DNA of 64,000 nt from Tenrec ecaudatus (lineage: Eukaryota > Chordata > Mammalia > Afrosoricida > Tenrecidae): NCBI RefSeq assembly GCF_050624435.1, contig NC_134536.1, positions 146,660,480 through 146,724,479 of the forward strand. Reading direction: 5' to 3'. Positions 34,101 through 44,810 of this stretch are shown one piece after another (position 1 is the stretch's first letter; each line of letters opens with the position of its first letter). The notes under the pieces were generated by a model. It was not told the origin of the DNA. It worked only from the letters and a program-made list of their open reading frames with translations, and made no database searches. Position numbers and translations under genes: made by a program.

Positions 34101-34796
34101 TGTAGCAATGACACATCAGACAAAGGTCTTATTACTAAAATCTACAATACTCTGCTAGCTTCCAAAAAGAAAACAAATTTAATTTCCCGCAGAGGTGGGC
34201 AAAGGACCTGAACAGAAGTTTCAAAGAGTCTGAAAACCGAATGGCCAATAAACATATAAGAAACTGTTCCTTATCTTTAGCCATAAGAGAAATGCAAATT
34301 AAAACAACAATGAGGTATTACCTAACACTCTCAAAGGTAGCCCAATTCAAAAAATCAGAAAGCAAGAAGTGTTGGAGGGGCTGTGGGGAGACAGGAACTC
34401 TCATCCACTGCTGGTGGACCTGTAGGTATGTACAACCACTATGGAAATCAATGTGGTGATACCAAAAACAAATGGAAATTGAGCTACCAAATGACCCAGC
34501 AATCCCACTACTGGGCATATAACCAGAAGGAGCAAGAAACAAACCATGGCCAGACATCTGTGCTCCAATGTTCATCGCGGCACAGTTCACAATTGCAAGG
34601 AGTTGGAAACAAACCAAATTTCCAACTGATGAGTGGATTATAACACTGGTGCATACATACAATGGAGTACTACGCATCAGTAAAAAGCAGTGATGAACAT
34701 ATGAAGCCCATCGCCACATGGGAAGAAGTGGAGGAAATCATGCTAAGGGAAGTAAGCCAAGCACAAAAGGACAAGTACAACATGAGTCCGAGGTAA
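31153..34796 (+). pseudogene. L1 ORF2 remnant (endonuclease and reverse transcriptase)
   Basis: The N-terminal endonuclease domain shows MEIITTNISVLNSGIKRLRL and CFLQETHLKATDK. The reverse transcriptase shows [20 protein letters not shown] and the catalytic FADD. A TGA directly follows FADD near 33111. The C-terminal zinc-knuckle-like CWRGCGETGTLIHCWW precedes the ancestral stop at 34794-34796 (NMSPR). Many stops and frameshifts lie between these blocks. Confidence 0.85.
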
Positions 34797-37186
34797 GCTT
34801 AAAAAAATGCAAAAGGGGCATGGGAAAAAGCTATTGTATACAAACATTCCTGGAGTTGAAGACCAGGTAGTATGGTAGTGACCAGACCAAATTCAGGGAT
34901 ATATATGGTAGCCAAATAAAAAGGAAGGGGGGAAAGGATAAAAATAAAAAAGAAATGGGTAGTTGGGGCCCAGGGCACTAACCCACCCAAGGGGAGGGTA
35001 TTGTTTATATCTCCACAGGGAAAGAGGGACCAGATTTCAACCCGGTGCTCCAAGATGTAAATGCAACATGCCGGTATGGAGTAGGGAACCAGTGGAGAGG
35101 TCTGAGGGTCCGGCCCCAATCTCAACTATGTGGACAGCCGCCCCCCAGCCCCCCTGTGAAGAATCTATTTCAGAGGACAGCACTGAATCTACAGCTCAGG
35201 GAGAGGGGCATGTCTGATCAAAGCACATGGGAGCAAATGATGGGGGAGGAAGAGAGAGTGGAGCACATCCTGGCCCACCAAGCCTTGAGGACGATATTCC
35301 CGCTCAGAGCAGCCAATCCACAGAGAAGACCATATGGCCGACCCCACCACGAGACATGGCATCCCTCACTGACCCATAACCCTACAGGGGACAACAGTGG
35401 AGATAACAGTGTGGGAATTAAACCCGATCTGATCCCACCACATGGAGGCCAAACACTAAGGGTGTGGGAACAGAACAGCAAGGAGAACAGAGCAACGAAG
35501 TCCCCAGGGAATACCAAAACTAGCCTTTGGGGCCAGGGCTTGGCATCCCATTAGACTCGACCGGAAAACACTCCTAAAAGCCAACAAACAGTCCTTGAAC
35601 GAACTACAAGCTTTTCTTTTTTGCTTGTTGTTGTTTTGTGTTTTGTTTTGTCATTGGCTTTTTGTTGTTGTTTTGTTGCTTGGTTTTGCTCTGTCTTTTT
35701 TGTGTGTGTGCCTCTTATTATCTCCGCAAGTCTGTCTAAATAAGACAGGCTGGATGAACAATCTGGAGGAGAAAACAACCAGACCGACAGTTCTGGGGGG
35801 ACATGGGAGAGGGGGAGGTGGGGGGAAAGGTAGTGGTGTTAACAAACCCAGAGACCAGGGAACAAGTGATCCAAATCGGTGGTGACGAGGGTGTAAGAGG
35901 CCTTGTAGGGTTTGATCAAGGGTAATGTAACCAGAGGAATTACTGAAACCCAAATAAAGGCTGAGCATGACAGTGGGACAAGAGGAAAGTCAAAGGAAAT
36001 AGAGGAAAGAGCTTGGGAGCAAAGGGCATTTATAGAGGTCTAAATAAAGGCATGTACATATGTAAATATATTTATATATGAGGATGGAAAAACAGATATA
36101 GGTGCATATATTTATAGGTTTAGTATTAAGGTAGCAGATGGACACTGGGCCTCCACTCAAGTACTCCCTCAATGCAAGAATACTTTGTTCTATTAAACTG
36201 GCATTCCATGATGCTCACCTTCCCAACACGATTGCTGAACACAAAATGTGTGATCATGAGGTGCCGAAGGGATCAAATATCAGGCATCAAAGAACAAAAA
36301 ATTCTACCATTGTGTGCTCACCTTCCCGATATAATCACTGAAGAAAAATGGGTGCATAAGCAAATGTGGTGAAAAATGCTGATGCTGCCCCACTATCAAG
36401 AGATATAGCACCTGGATTTTTAAAGGCTTGAAGGTACACAAGCAGACGTCTAGCTCAGAAGCAACAAAGCCCACATGGAAGAAGCACACCAGCCTGTGTG
36501 ATCACAAAGTGTCAAAGGGATGAGGTATCATGCATCAAAGAACCAAAAACCATATCATTGTGAACGAGGGGGAATGTGAAGTGGGAACCCAAAGCCCATC
36601 TGTAGGTAACTGGACATCCCCTTACAGAAGGGTCTCGGGGAAGAGACGAGGCAGTCAGGGCTGTGTAGCAACAATGAAATACACAACTTTCCTCTAGTTC
36701 CTAAATGCTTCCTCCCCACCCACTATCATGATCCCAATTCTACCTTACAAATCTGGCTAGACCAGAGGATGTACAGATAGGAACTGGAAACACAGGGAAT
36801 CCAGGACGGATGATCCCTGCAGGACCAGCGGTGAGAGTGGAAATACCGAGAGGGTGGAGGGAGGGTGGTGTAGAAAAGGGGAACTGATTACAACGATCTA
36901 CACATAGCCTCCTCCCTGGGGGATGGACAACAGAAAATTGGGTAAAGGGAGACGTCAGACAGTGTAAGATATGACAAATGAATAATTTTAAATTTTCAAG
37001 GGTTCATGAGGGAAGGGAGGGGGGGGAAGGAGGGGGAAAAATGAGGAGCTGGTGCCAGGGGCTTAAGTAGAGAGCAAATGTTTTGAGAGTGATGAGGGTA
37101 ACGAATGTACAAATGTGCTTTATACAATTGATGTACGTATGGACTGTGATATTAGTATGAGCCCCAAATAAAATGATTTCAAAAAA
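34797..37186 (+). other. L1 3' UTR, about 2.4 kb
   Basis: Noncoding L1 sequence from the ORF2 stop to the A-rich end. It holds a G-rich tract at 35794-35833, TTTTGTTT-rich runs at 35615-35700, and two related blocks that each contain CACCTTCC and AAATGTGGTGAA-like text. Copies of parts of it occur at 6126-8965, 19262-19705 and 44811-46830. Confidence 0.8.
35794..35833 (+). repeat. G-rich tract with quadruplex potential in the L1 3' UTR
   Basis: Runs of six, three, five, three and six G lie within about 40 bases (GGGGGG..GGG..GGGGG..GGGGGG). Equivalent tracts are at about 6938-6978 and 45223-45265. Confidence 0.7.
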
Positions 37187-37680
37187 TATTTCACAGTATA
37201 TAATTACATGTTGTTTTGTGAAGAATCACTGCGCTTTAAGTATGTTCAATTTGTAGCAATAAATACATCCTGCATATCAGATATTTACATGATGATTCAT
37301 AACAGTAGCAAAACTACAGTGATGAAGTAGCAATGAAAATATCTTTCTGGTTGGGGTTCCCACCACATGAGGAACTGTGTGTAAAGGTCTCGGCATGAGG
37401 AAAGTGGAGAGCTACTGCTCTAACAAATGCTCGGGGTCCTGAGCTGGCCTCCTCAGGGCGCGCTCTCTGGATTGCTGCTCTTGGGACCTTCAATTTCCCG
37501 ATTTCAGTTCTGTTTGGCCCGTGACATCCCCCTTCCAGTCCCAACCTCACCCTGGTCCTCTGACCTCGTGGAGCCCACGCAGGAAGTACCCGAGCTTCCC
37601 TGGGCCCTCACTAGGATCCGTAGTTGCTTTACCTCCTTCCACCCCAAGGCCCTCCCTTGGCCTTTAGGATGGTGACTTAC

Positions 37681-40424
37681 CCGACTCATCTCCCAGTGGG
37701 ACAGGCTTCATGGCAGGGCTGAACTAGGGACCGAGGCTAGACAAAAACAATCAGTCAAAGGGTGTGGCTCCTGCCCACCCATGCGCAGAGCCCCGCCCCC
37801 CACAGCACTGCCACAACCCCACAGTTCCAGGCAGCCCACATGTCGCTGCTCCATACGCAGAGGCCACCTGACTCCTTCAGACCTGAGCCCCACAGACCTG
37901 GTTCCTTCCTGATGCTCTTGACTGGAACAGGCAGAGCAGGGAGTTCTTCTTCTTCCGGCCCCTCCTCTACTCCCTCCTTGTCACTGTCTGACGAGAGAGC
38001 TGCTCCAGCAGAGAACACTAGGGGGACTTTGTGCCTGAGTCTGAGACAAGGAAGGGCAGAGGGAAAGGAGGCTGAGTCTGGGAAGAGGGCACCAGGTGGA
38101 CTTCATGTGAGAAGATAGGTCTTGGGAGGAAGAAGTGGCTGGCTGACAGATCCTGGGCCCAGGAGGGCGGGCCAGAAAGACTGCAGCACACCATCTGGGC
38201 CCAGCTCCTCTTATTACCAGCTGGGCCCAGAAGCCCTTTGGGGTGATGATGGCCCTTGCTGCTTGATCCTTCGCTGATGCTTGCGCAGCTCAGCCAGTTG
38301 CTTCCGCATGCTGATGGTCATCTCTGAGCTCAGGCGCCACACAAATATACAGCTGGGACAGAAGCACAGAGTTGGGTCAGGGAGGGGAGGACAGCCTTTG
38401 GGAAGGGCAGTGTCATCAGTCCCTTCTCCCTGGGCAGCCGTCTACTGCCAGGTGCGGTTCAGCCCACAAGTATCCCTGTGCAGTCCCACATCCCAGAGAC
38501 CACGGCCACCAAGCCCTGAGATGGAAGAGAGGAATAAGGCAGGAGACGTCCAGGGCCCAGACGAGACTCCATCCCCCAGGGAAGCTGCATCCGCTCACCT
38601 GTCCCCAGACACGGAGATGAGATGTTTGCAGTCATTACTGAATTTCATTCCAGTGACAATCTCTGGAAAGGAGCACAGAGCAGGGCCAGTGAGCCACCTT
38701 GAATTCTCACCCCAGGCTCAGCCAGCATCAGAGGCAGGTCTGCTCGTGAGCAGGGCCCATGCAGCTCTGCTGAGTCCCAAAAGAGGCCAAGTATCAGAGG
38801 TGGAGCACGGAGACTACACTCACCTGAGTACCCAAACATGGTGGCCACACACTCGCCTGAGGAGAAGTCAAAAATGGAGAGATTCTTGTCAGAACAGCTG
38901 GTGGCAATGTAGATCCCGGAGGGGTCTGTCTGCACCTGAGGAGAAAGCCACAGAGCTGGACAAGGACAGGCAGCCCTGGTCCTCTCTCTGTAGCCAGCAC
39001 CCCTTTCTCCCAGGCCTGTGACCTCGTGTCCATCCCTCAGGGTCCGGACCTTGATGAGGGTGCCGTCCTCGCCCTGAGACCCTTTAAACAGCTTCTTCTG
39101 CTTCCCACTGCTGATGTTGAAGATGCTGAGGGAGAAGGTCTGCATTGTGCACCCAGGGGTGGCAGAAACACAGCCCTCCCTCCCAGCCCCACGTCCTTGG
39201 AGGGGAGCCACCGCCAACACCCAGGGAGCCACAACCTCCTGGGAATGGTAAGATTCTAAAGTGATATAAAATCCTAGGAAAAATGACAAAACGGGAACGT
39301 AATGTCTGGAGGCAGCCCCCCAGGGCATGAGGGAAGAAGGGGCACCCACGGAATATTTCGGTCCTGGCATCCAATGGCCGTGTACTTCCAGCTGGGCTCT
39401 ACGTCCATGTCATAAAGGGTCGTCTTCCGAACCACGTGATGTGTCCGTGTAAACTGTACTCCATCTCCAGACTGCAGGGGGGACAGGTGGACAGACTCGA
39501 GAGCCCTGCTTTCATCTCCGTCACCTCCCCACCACCGACCTTGGGAAGCCCAGTGCCGTACCTTCTGTGCAGTGCGGAAGTAGATGCTCTTGTCTGCTCC
39601 ACAACTGATCTTGCGGACTTGCCCATCGCTGGCTGTGAAGGAGGGGGCCCAGCTGTTTCCACGCTCTCAGCACAGGGGCTGCCGTTCCTTTGCCCTCCCC
39701 ACCCACCCACCCACACAGTTCCGCTCTCACAGCTACTTTTCACCAGGACAGCCAACAAACAATGCCAGATGTGTCTTTCTGCCCTTAGCCCAGCCTGTCG
39801 GCTCAGCATGCCCTGGGCTGGGAGTCCATCACCTGTCGCCCCTATCCAGGCCAGCCTTCCCTTCTCATGGGGGTGGCAGGCAGGTGGCAGGGGTGGTAGG
39901 TGGCAGAGTGTGTCTAAGTGCTCTGCCCACACCTGCGAACTTGACAGCAGTGATGGAGGAGGAGTGCTCATCCAGCGTCTGCTGCAGGCTATACTCCCGC
40001 CCTGCGTCCAGCACATGGATCAGCCGGTCCCGGCTCAATGATGCCAGCAGCTTCATACCTGGGATGGGATGAACTCCGTCAGCTGATGAGTGCCCAGCAC
40101 CCAGAGAAACTGAGCCCCACATCCTTAAGCCACATGAGCCATGGAGTCGGGCAGAGTTGAGATGCAGTCCTCCCCAAAGCCTTCAGAGACAACAAATGAT
40201 CAAGAAGGATCACTAACTTTTTGGTAGCCAAAACAATGATCATCCCCATAGTCAAGAGGCAGGACAAGTATCAGTGGCTCTGGCCAGACTGGAGGGGCTC
40301 ACTCAAGGTCATTCTAGGCCAGGGTCAGGTACCTGTGTCTGGCTTCGAGTACTCCAGGCACAGGATCTCTGACTCGTGGGCCTCTACCTTCAGCATTTCA
40401 CTCAGGGACTGCAATTCGTGGACC
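37681..40424 (-). pseudogene. MAPKBP1: MAPKBP1 WD40-coding exons, frame open until the TGA
   Basis: Ten exons keep one reading frame from [11 protein letters not shown] through [64 protein letters not shown] and the acidic SSDSDKEGVEEG. The stop comes only in the tenth exon (ALP, TGA, SLSHWEMSR; 37708-37710). Two substitutions look damaging. The final base of exon 39350-39471 gives Pro where human has Arg (DRNI-P-IFN) and leaves C at the last exon position before the GT. The conserved GHS of the WD repeat is GYS at about 38830. Whether a truncated WD40 protein could still be made depends on the missing 5' exons. Confidence 0.8.
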
Positions 40425-43284
40425 CTGCAAAATGAGAAGAGAGGAGAGGCCGTTCAGTGCCAGGCAGCGGGGGAAAGAATCATCACCCGCCCCCTTCCAC
40501 CTTTTCCTCTCCATCAAGAGCTGTTTTACTTTACCTTTTGGGTTGAACCTTTAGACTTAGAAAAATGAGTCAAGATATGTCACATTCAACTCTCTCACCT
40601 GGTCTCCCTTCGTATTAATGTTTTAGGTAATACAGTACACAGTGATAAGGACCACGGAGGTCACACTGGTACAACACTATTAGACTTTATTTAAATGTCA
40701 CCAGCGGGGGTTGCTCTGAGCTGGAATCAACCCAATGCCAATGAGTTTGTTTGTTTATCCAGGATCCTAGGAGCCCCCACGGCACACGAGTGTCATCTGT
40801 CCCAGTCTGGAACGGCTTTCAGTCTTTGTTGTCTTTACTACCCTGACACCTGGGAGAGTGTGATAAGTTACTCTGGCTGGTGTACCTCAAATGGAGGTTC
40901 CCTGATGTTTCCTCATGACTATCCTAAGTTCCTTATACATTTAGGTCAAGAATACCAGACACAATGCTAGGAGGAGGCTGCATGGAAAAACAGAACTAAA
41001 AGAAACTTTCAATCAACGTTTGTTGTTCCACATTTTTCTGGGTCTTTGAACTGATATGAGCCAATTGAGTTGTGGGCTGATGAACTGAATGTGAAATTGA
41101 CCTGTTTTCAAAAAGATTGAATGATCTGGAAGGCTAAATGGAATGGGGAAACGTGTGGTTTAAGTCCTTGAAAAGTGATATGGGGACCTTCCAGGAACCT
41201 GCTTCATGACGCCAATTTGCTTCCAACACTGTGGATAGTGACACACATTCAGTGAAGCAAGTGCTTGGCTGCCAATTTTGAACCGGCTCTATTATTGCCT
41301 ACTCAGCCTATCCAGACATTTCCTTGCAAACTGGCATAATTTTTTTAGCCAAATAAGTTTCTAATGGCTTATTTTTTCAATTTACACAAACCACATTATT
41401 TAATAACAAATTTTTTTTAATCTCCACAAATGAAAAGGTGGTTATAAAGTATAAACACCAGGGTTATTGGGTAAAAGGGACTGCAGGACACAGGGTACTA
41501 GGAACTTCAGAAGCCTAGGGATTTGGGTGGAAACACTGATTGAGGCACACTAAGACACCGCTTGACGTGGAATAGCCCTCATGCGGACCTACGGAGTGTG
41601 ATATCTAGGCAGTAAGCCCTCCTACTCAGTCACAATCACCGACTCATCAGAACTGTTTTAGAGTCAGGGGAGACTGCATATAAAGTCCCCAGAAAGGATC
41701 ATTGTCCAGGCTTTTGTCTGAACGCATCAATATATTAAAGATACTTGCTTCTGTTTGCATCACTTTTATCCCTATCATTCTTCTCATGCAGCCAAAACTC
41801 AGTCACAGGCGGATGGCAACTACAGTAACCAGACTGTTCTGTCTGACTTCTACGTTAGGACACATATACCATCTGAATAAACCCTTTGATTCTGTGTCCC
41901 TCTCCTTCCCATAGACAAAACTGCAGCCAGCACCAGACCTTAAACCTGCAGAATAAGAGTTTGTCAAAAGTCTAGAAAGAGCAGTCAATAACCTGGAAAC
42001 CTAGCCTGCAGAAGAGAAGACACAGAATCAAAAGCTACCACTGAAAAAACAAAAAAAAGCTCCAGGTGGGTGTCATTCAGACAACCGATTCCAATGAAAA
42101 CACTTGAGCTTCTCACAGTGTAAAATTGATTTTACTTCCGTACTATTGTAATTCAAACAGTTTCCCCTATCTCACCTCCAAATGTAACTCCAGCAGATTC
42201 AACTATATTAAAGAAGAGGCAATTATTCTGGTGTTTCCCCTGCACCGATTATGGAGCCTCAAACAGTTTTACTATTCTCAGCTGATGCCTTAGATTTTCA
42301 AGTACTGGAATGTGAAGGAAATAATAAAATGCCGCGTTACACAGGCTGCCTTCAGTGTTGCCTTACCCACATTTACGTTTTTCATTTCTAGAGTGCCTCA
42401 ACATGGGGTTTTTTGGGGGTCAAAAACCATTATCATTTCCATCATCAGTTGTTGATGGGAAATTTTACATCCTGCAGGTTCCGGTATACAATAATTACAT
42501 TAAACAATGGAGCTTTTTGTACCTTCCTGTTTTTCACAACAGGTTATGCTCACAGATATTGTTAGCTTATCATGCCAAATGTCCAAGATGGACAGGGCAG
42601 AATGATTCATGCATTGGTTACTTTAGCTTTGCAAGTTCTCGAGTATCTTGATTTTGAAATTCTGTATAGTAGGATGATGCCTTAGCCAGTTAAATGCTAC
42701 TGTTTCCAAGCCTCACGTACGCTCAGACATATCTGAGCAGAAGCCACATTATCTACGTGAAACAGCTTTGGGTGCTCCACAGCTATATGCAGATGCCCAC
42801 CAAATATGAGATTATTTTGCTTTCTCTGTCTTGGCTTTTACTAGCAGTCAGCCTCATTTCATCTCTTTTATAGATGGTTGAAGACTGTGTGGATTCTGGG
42901 TGGCCTATGGGATAATGGTGGGGTTATGAGATTAAAAAGATCTTGTAGGGAAGTTTTCTTGATGTGCATTTAATATTTAATTACAACTCTCTTTTATACT
43001 CGTGTGTCTGTGGTTTTCAACATCTAAAGTGCACAGATTGAAACATTCCCATAACTGAGTGAACCTCCTTTCTGTCATGTCTATAAGTATTTCTCCTTCC
43101 GATGGGCAGCTGGACAGTAATTTATCTGGGGAACGTCTGGTAAACCAAGACAATGGTGCTTCCCCAGCTTTCTGTGATGAGGGGCCTGACCATTGGTTAC
43201 CTTTATAAAAGACATCTGACACGTCCTAGTGATGTCTGTTCCTGGGATCATACAGGCTTCCTCTTCCTCGCTTGGTCCTCTTGG
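40425..43284. other. Gene-free DNA upstream of the last recognisable MAPKBP1 exon
   Basis: No further MAPKBP1 exon is seen on the minus strand. A SINE tail (GAATCAACCCAATGCCAATG) lies at about 40700-40754. The rest is AT-rich and unassigned, with no recognisable gene or RNA. Confidence 0.45.
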
Positions 43285-43640
43285 TAGGTGCTATCCAGTT
43301 GGTCTGCTTCAAAGCAACCCCAATGTACAGGACAAGGAAAGCCTTGCCAGTCCTGGGCTACACTCACATCTTTCTGATGTTTGAACCCATCTTTGCAGCC
43401 CCCATGTCCATGCATCTTGCAAACGGCCGGCTCTTTGTCACTGGCCCTCCCCTTTAATCTGACCAGAAGGGTTCGCCATCTGGCCCTCTCTCTGACAAAG
43501 TTCTGCTTTGGTTTACTAGTCCTCCACTACCTCACAGTGTTTCCATGATTAGCATAAGGTTTTCAGGGGTGTATTTCATCATCCTCAGTTTGTCCTTAGT
43601 CTAGAAACCCTGCTGCGCACTTTGCCCTTTACATGACATT
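43285..43640 (-). mobile_element. RTE/BovB-like fragment, second copy
   Basis: CAACCCCAATG through TTTGAACCCATCTTTGCAGC to CATCATCCTCAGTTTGTCC aligns block by block with 18340-18560. It is more diverged. Confidence 0.45.
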
Positions 43641-44810
43641 GCTGGCATTGGAAATAGCAGTGACCTGCACTCTGACCTTCCTTTCTGTACCTAGATACAA
43701 ATGGACAGATTTTAAACAGGTCACAGTTTATCATCGGCCCATGTACCACCTTTGGAGCAGCATTGGGGTAGATAATAAATCACGAGTAGTCCTGCACAAG
43801 GAGATTGAGCACTCGTTTCTGAGTGGTTACAAACACCAGCCGCTCCAGGCGCACAAAAGGTGCTTTTATTTCCAGTAAAGGGTTAACAACCTCAGAAACC
43901 CAGATGGGCAGTTCTTTCCACCTGCAGCCACCATCACTGCATGTGTTTGTTAAGTTGGAGGAGGACATTGTGGATTGGGGTGGGACATATGAGCCAATGT
44001 TGGACTTGTAGACTTGGGCGGCACTGGTTTGGGATTTTTTCTCCATGTGCATTTACCCTTTATCTAAAGCTCTCTTTTATACATTTCAGTTTCTGTGGAT
44101 TTATTTCTCTAATGTAATCAGACTAACACAACTAATATAAGAAAAGGCGTTTACACAAGTAAGCACCCGTTTCCGCTTGGGAAAGACACTAAACAGTGAA
44201 AAGCTATTTTCCTCCATGCCATCTCTGGGTGGCACAAACAGTTAATTGCTCAATTCATAACTAAAACGATCATCTGAACCCATATGGTGGTACCTCAGAA
44301 GACAGACCTGGTGGTCTGCTTTTGAACCCTCACACAGCCTTGCAGCCCCTATCTCACACGGTTCACTTTGGCTCTGCACACCTGGTAGTTTCATGACTTG
44401 GAATCTACTCCACAGTAACTGTTTGGATGAAAGGTACTCAATCTGAGTTATGACCGGCCTCATCCCGACGATTCTGTCAAGAGGCAGTCCTGACCGAAGT
44501 AAAATACCTCATGATTCTAGCTTTTCTTTTCTTAATTTTTTCCACAGGTAGTTAAAAGACTTTATTAAGAAGGCTTTGAAGTCAAAAGTAACACTCTTAA
44601 TAGAATTTTCTTTCATCCTTTAAGTTGGCTCTGCAAATATATAATCAGTGATTCAGCTGTAAGATCAAATATCCGTTAATTTATTAAAATAAAATATATT
44701 TTGGTTCTTTAAATTTATTTCATAAAGTACATATTTCCCTTTAAGTTCCCTACTTACACAAAAGAGGTAAAAAATAAAAACAAACACAAAATATAAAATC
44801 CCCAACAAAA
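43641..44810. other. Unassigned DNA
   Basis: No gene, RNA or clear element is seen. The block at about 43960-44130 resembles an old remnant at 3500-3675. 44500-44810 is AT-rich. Confidence 0.3.

Larger units (their letters stand above)
29048..37186 (+). mobile_element. Full-length L1, about 8.1 kb, decayed, nested in SPIN
   Basis: The element is bounded by an 11-base target duplication, TATTTCACAGT, at 29037-29047 and 37187-37197. Parts in order are a 5' UTR of about 1 kb (29048-30067), ORF1 remnant, ORF2 remnant to 34796, a 2.4 kb 3' UTR, and an end with CCCCAAATAAAATGATTTC and an A-rich tail. All the shorter L1 3' pieces in the window are related to it. Stops and frameshifts in both ORFs mean it cannot move itself now. 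Confidence 0.9.
28789..37417 (+). mobile_element. SPIN-type hAT non-autonomous element, split by an L1
   Basis: The left end is CAGTGGTTCTCAACCTGTGG with GGGGGTCGAATGACCCTTTC, then CCTAAGACCATCAGAAAACA. The right part carries CATCCTGCATATCAGATATT and ends GAGAGCTACTG, an inverted copy of the terminus. Target duplications of eight bases flank it: CACTAACA at 28781-28788 and CTCTAACA at 37418-37425. The two halves (28789-29047 and 37198-37417) make about 480 bases with no transposase. The family call comes from memory of the SPIN consensus. Confidence 0.8.
22014..40424 (-). pseudogene. MAPKBP1: MAPKBP1, WD40 JNK scaffold: 5'-incomplete and disabled
   Basis: MAPKBP1 is a WD40 scaffold of JNK and NF-kB signalling and a paralogue of WDR62. 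Nineteen exons are collinear with the human protein (from memory), from [11 protein letters not shown] to the C-terminal AVERRMERRL. They are: 40333-40424, 39933-40058, 39562-39632, 39350-39471, 39050-39125, 38824-38935, 38599-38662, 38218-38352, 37898-38034, 37681-37736, 28012-28239, 27511-27677, 27135-27280, 26849-27046, 26594-26678, 26138-26411, 25358-~25957, 24766-24851, 24044-24271. Phases agree across joins. In-frame stops lie at 37708-37710, 28042-28044, 27654-27656, 25845-25847 and 24260-24262, and a frameshift lies within 26253-26275. Splice sites are otherwise mostly preserved. About 480 N-terminal codons are absent from the window. The copy keeps its introns and human-like synteny with JMJD7, so it is a unitary loss and not a retrocopy. 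Sequencing error is an unlikely source of six independent lesions. Confidence 0.88.

Noticed and set aside
38281-39021. 246-codon plus-strand open frame
   Set aside because: It is the complement of MAPKBP1 exons and introns with no coding similarity of its own.
24044-40424. Explaining the MAPKBP1 stops by alternative exon boundaries or base editing
   Set aside because: The stops lie inside exons whose splice sites and flanking residues match the human order on both sides, and a frameshift cannot be explained this way.
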